Shown piece after piece: positions 61,418 through 64,000 of a stretch of DNA of 64,000 bases. Made by a program: the position numbers and the translations under genes. The notes under the pieces are model-generated. The model had not been told where the DNA came from. It saw nothing but the letters and a program-made list of their open reading frames with translations, and ran no database searches. How positions within the stretch are numbered: position 1 is the stretch's first letter; each line of letters opens with the position of its first letter. The stretch spans positions 111,660 to 175,659 of the forward strand of contig NZ_JARXHW010000004.1 of assembly GCF_031127805.1 (NCBI RefSeq). Direction: 5' to 3'. The stretch comes from Thalassobacterium maritimum (GTDB lineage Bacteria > Verrucomicrobiota > Verrucomicrobiia > Opitutales > Coraliomargaritaceae).

Positions 61418-62065
61418 TTACGCACTCGGCGTTACCAGCTGAATTAATTCCTTGGCAATCGCTGCTTTCGTGCTCGGACCTAATTTTACGGAGCTCCCGT
61501 CCGCAGCGATCAAAAGCACCTCATTGGTATCCGCGGCAAAGCCAACACCGGGCTGGCCGACTTCATTGGCCACAACAAAATCGAGATTCTTCGACAACAG
61601 TTTCTCTTTCGCATAAGTCACCACATCGTTCGTCTCAGCCGCAAAGCCAACCACGGTTTGATGGGATTTGCGATCGGTCATTGTCTTTAAAATATCGGTG
61701 GTGCGCTCAAACTCGATGCTCATCGAGGCCATATCCTTTTTTTCCTTTTTCGCATGCTGGATGACGGGGCGAAAATCACTCACCGCGGCCGTCATAATCA
61801 GCACATCACAGGCATCGAAGAGCGCATCAACTTGATGAAACATTTCTTCCGCGGTCACCACCGGATAAAGAATCGCCCCATCCGGCTCCTCCAAGACTAC
61901 CGGCCCGGCGACCAGATCAACGTTCCATCCCGCTTCCAGAGCGGCCTCGGCGAGGGCAAAGCCCATTTTTCCAGTCGATGGATTGCTAATAAAGCGCACC
62001 GGATCGATAAATTCACGGGTCGGGCCCGCAGTGATAAGACAACGAATAGAGCTTGCGTTCGACAT
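61418..62065 (-). CDS. coaB: Stand-alone phosphopantothenoylcysteine synthetase domain
   Basis: Joins 4'-phosphopantothenate and cysteine in CoA synthesis. ITAGPTREFIDPVRF at the start and the GKMGFALAEAALEAGWNVDLV nucleotide-binding strand are CoaB hallmarks; MTAAVSDFRPV and VGFAAETND follow. 215 aa, so CoaC is not fused as it is in the usual bifunctional CoaBC of about 400 aa. The start ATG 62065 gives the family N-terminus; the longer frame runs into the divergent gene. Only 25 nt separates it from that gene's start. Confidence 0.9.
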   Translation of the reverse strand: MSNASSIRCLITAGPTREFIDPVRFISNPSTGKMGFALAEAALEAGWNVDLVAGPVVLEEPDGAILYPVVTAEEMFHQVDALFDACDVLIMTAAVSDFRPVIQHAKKEKKDMASMSIEFERTTDILKTMTDRKSHQTVVGFAAETNDVVTYAKEKLLSKNLDFVVANEVGQPGVGFAADTNEVLLIAADGSSVKLGPSTKAAIAKELIQLVTPSA

Positions 62066-62090
62066 AAGCCTTAAAACTCTAGGCGAACTC

Positions 62091-62882
62091 ATGCCTAATT
62101 CGCAACCCAGCAACTCACCTATTTCAAAAAATCCGCAACCCACGGAGAAGCAGCCCGTCAAAAAGGAAAATACCTTTCTGAACCTGGGCTTTAATTTGAT
62201 CCTGCCCATCCTGCTACTCAACAAGGGCAAGCAGTGGCTAGGCCCCTATTTAGAGCCCTATTTTGAGAATGTAGCCGTCGGCATCTTACTGATCGCGATG
62301 ACCTTTCCAGTCGCTTACTTCATCTACGACTACATTAAGCGCTCCAAATACAATGTCTTTTCCATCCTAGGGCTGATCAGCGTGCTACTCACCGGCGGCA
62401 TTGGTATTCTCGAAATCCCAACCGAGTGGTTTGCAGTCAAAGAAGCCGCGATTCCTTTGCTATTAGGCTTGGCAGTGCTCATCTCGCTCAAGACCCCCTA
62501 TCCTCTCATTCGCACCCTACTGTATAATCCAGAGATCATCGACGTCGACAAGGTGCACCAAGCCCTCGTAGAGCATCAGTCTGAAAGCGCTTTCGAAAAA
62601 CTCCTGGTACGATGCACTTGGTTACTTGCGGCCTCCTTTCTACTCAGCGGCGTGCTCAACTACTTTTTAGCCCGCTGGATCGTCGTCAGCCCCAGTGGCA
62701 CCGATGCCTTTAACTCCGAAGTCAGTAAGATGATGGCTTGGAGCTGGCCCGTTATCGCGATCCCCAGCATGGCGATCATGATGGTCGCGCTGATGCAATT
62801 ACTCAAAGGCATCAAAGCCATGACCGGCCTAGAGCTCGAAGACGTGCTCCACGGTGCTCAGCCCAAAGAGGAAGAAGCATAG
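62091..62882 (+). CDS. VC0807-like integral membrane protein
   Basis: 263 aa with six to seven membrane helices. After a polar N-terminus (SQPSNSPISKNPQPTEKQP), LNLGFNLILPILLLNKGKQW and FPVAYFIYDYIKRSKYNVFSILGLISVLLTGGIG match the VC0807 family (septation-protein-A-like fold) as I recall it. The C-terminus is acidic (GAQPKEEEA). Function unknown. The start ATG 62091 sits 25 nt from the divergent coaB ATG. Confidence 0.75.
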   Translation: MPNSQPSNSPISKNPQPTEKQPVKKENTFLNLGFNLILPILLLNKGKQWLGPYLEPYFENVAVGILLIAMTFPVAYFIYDYIKRSKYNVFSILGLISVLLTGGIGILEIPTEWFAVKEAAIPLLLGLAVLISLKTPYPLIRTLLYNPEIIDVDKVHQALVEHQSESAFEKLLVRCTWLLAASFLLSGVLNYFLARWIVVSPSGTDAFNSEVSKMMAWSWPVIAIPSMAIMMVALMQLLKGIKAMTGLELEDVLHGAQPKEEEA

Positions 62883-62951
62883 TAATCAAAAGCTCCTCCA
62901 AGGCAGCGCACTCTGGATACGTTCTTGTCGCCCGCGAGAGCTAAAGTTCAG

Positions 62952-63956
62952 TTATTTAGTGGCCTGAATCGTCACATCTTTAAATAAGTATGGATTGTCG
63001 CTGATTCTCAAATCTTTGCCGCTAGCAATGGTCACATTCTCGATCATGACGTCTTGGGTCACGACATATGGGAAGGCCTGCGGATATGAATCGTCTATCA
63101 TTTCAGGATTGAAATCAGCAAAAATGACAGGACCGGGACGATCCCCCGAATGCTTGGAATCATCGATGTGAAGCGTTTCAATCGTGATTTTTGCCGGCAT
63201 GTAACAAGTATAGCCAAAATCATGTTGCCCCGAATTTCGACCACCAATCAGGGATAGGCTATAATCTTCGCTTTTGACCGGCGCAAAAACACAGTTACGC
63301 AGGATGACCTCTCCCTCCCATGTGCTACCATAGTCAGGGCGCAAGTTGATGAGGTTTCTTCCGCGGATAGTCGTGTTCTCTACGGTCAAAAGCCCACTGC
63401 CAATTGCATTGATGCCCATGTGCCCGAGGGTTGAGTTTCGGATCGTGGCATTTACCACCCCCTTGTGCGCATCGAACCGGGAAAAGCTGCAATTGTCATA
63501 AACAAGATTCTTGCTGTAGTTCGACCCCATGATTCCCCAGTAAGTACGATCATCAATGTCATTTGTCTGATTACAGTTCACTAAGCTGACATTGAGAGCG
63601 CGAAGAGCTGAAAAATCATAGGACCCCATTGAAACTGGAACGCCTGCTGAACCAATGGTTCGGTATGTTTTGTGGCCAGTCAGCGTCGTGTTGCGGATCG
63701 TCACGTAAGAACAGTCGCTGACCGTTAAAAAGCCACGATAGGGAGCGCCATGGTCACCTTCGCCAGTGATGTGATGCTCGACCCCATCGACTAGAACATT
63801 GGAACGCTTGATTGCGATGCCTCGTGCGTAATACTTGTACTTCGACTCTTCCTGGTTTGCGATCGTAGTGAAACGTCCACCGCGAATGGTAAGCGTCTCC
63901 TCATCTAGGGTGTGATTGAAAGTGCGGGGACACGTAGCCGGGGTCTTCAGACCCGG
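62952..63956 (-). pseudogene. Right-handed beta-helix protein, 5'-truncated
   Basis: The downstream 250 codons have parallel beta-helix repeats typical of pectate-lyase-like/PL6- or surface-type proteins (VVNATIRNSTLGHMGINAI, LLTVENTTIRGRNLINL, VMIENVTIASGKDLRI). The first possible start is a GTG at 63704, but the frame stays open and protein-like for about 80 more codons (NHTLDEETLTIRGGRFTTIA, YYARGIAIKRSNVLVDGVEHH) without any ATG/GTG/TTG, until a TGA at 63957. The upstream part is lost where a GC-rich palindromic sequence begins. Probably a disrupted gene; a polysaccharide-binding or lyase ancestor is likely. Confidence 0.6.
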
Positions 63957-64000
63957 TCAGACGCCTGGCTTAGTTGCCTGCTTGGCTGCGGATACGGGGT
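63922..64000. repeat. Palindromic GC-rich element at the window end
   Basis: Centre gggtct-tc-agaccc (63941-63954) flanked by ccg/cgg and the GC-rich agtgcggggacacgtag and acgcctggcttagttgcc segments. The sequence is unlike the coding regions around it and starts where the beta-helix frame breaks. I take it as an inserted repeat; it continues past the window. Confidence 0.45.

Overview
The window reads like a chromosome segment of a marine Verrucomicrobiota bacterium, most likely class Opitutae (Coraliomargarita/Lentimonas-like). This is inferred from gene content, not from a 16S gene, which is absent. The clues are a CT398-type zinc-ribbon coiled-coil protein, FabV, B12-dependent ribonucleotide reductase, bacillithiol genes, a sulfatase, PEP-CTERM-like sorting and several sugar oxidoreductase/epimerase genes. 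Genes are dense, with short spacers and several 4-nt ATGA overlaps.

Layout. 1-10.4 kb: the end of a FadL-type porin, scpB-pheA (minus), ilvD, pgi, two envelope proteins of unknown role, a tiny lipoprotein, accA and a TPR protein. 10.4-14.5 kb: a zinc-ribbon protein, two copies of a tRNA-Arg(ACG) transcription unit, a small membrane protein, hpf, an SDR and an RluA-type pseudouridine synthase. 14.5-15.6 kb: tRNA-Ala(GGC) and a 939-bp mini-island bounded by a 21-bp near-copy of the tRNA 3' end; inside are a truncated GIY-YIG nuclease and an antitoxin next to a frameshifted ParE toxin. 15.7-19.2 kb: a probable uronate module (UxaE-like epimerase, Gfo/Idh/MocA enzyme, divergent AraC regulator). 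19.2-26.3 kb: fabV, a eukaryote-like UDP-glucose dehydrogenase, a TIGR04282 glycosyltransferase, a PAS histidine kinase and sucCD.

26.3-34.2 kb (minus) is a tightly coupled operon: exported PIG-L-like hydrolase, a 38-aa membrane microprotein, a sodium:solute symporter, a miniature BshC-like protein, BshB and BshA. Each of the first four junctions is a 4-nt overlap, so symporter, microprotein and exported hydrolase look tied to bacillithiol metabolism. 34.3-44.0 kb: sucA-sucB-lpd (the 2-oxoglutarate dehydrogenase complex), a lipoprotein ecotin without its disulfide, pyrD, an acidic protein and a PEP-CTERM-like protein. 44.5-52.7 kb: nrdJ, a second AraC/sugar module, yhbY, corA and lspA.

53.0-56.7 kb is the most unusual cluster: a near-consensus sigma-54 promoter, two Roadblock/LC7-type proteins, a sigma-54 activator-like protein whose ATPase motifs are all lost, and an AmtB ammonium transporter. 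It looks like a nitrogen-linked regulatory scaffold that I cannot match to a described system. 56.9-64.0 kb: a DUF1566 protein, a sulfatase, an HNH nuclease, an NtrB-like kinase, a stand-alone coaB, a membrane protein, and a beta-helix gene whose 5' end is lost at a palindromic repeat at the window edge.
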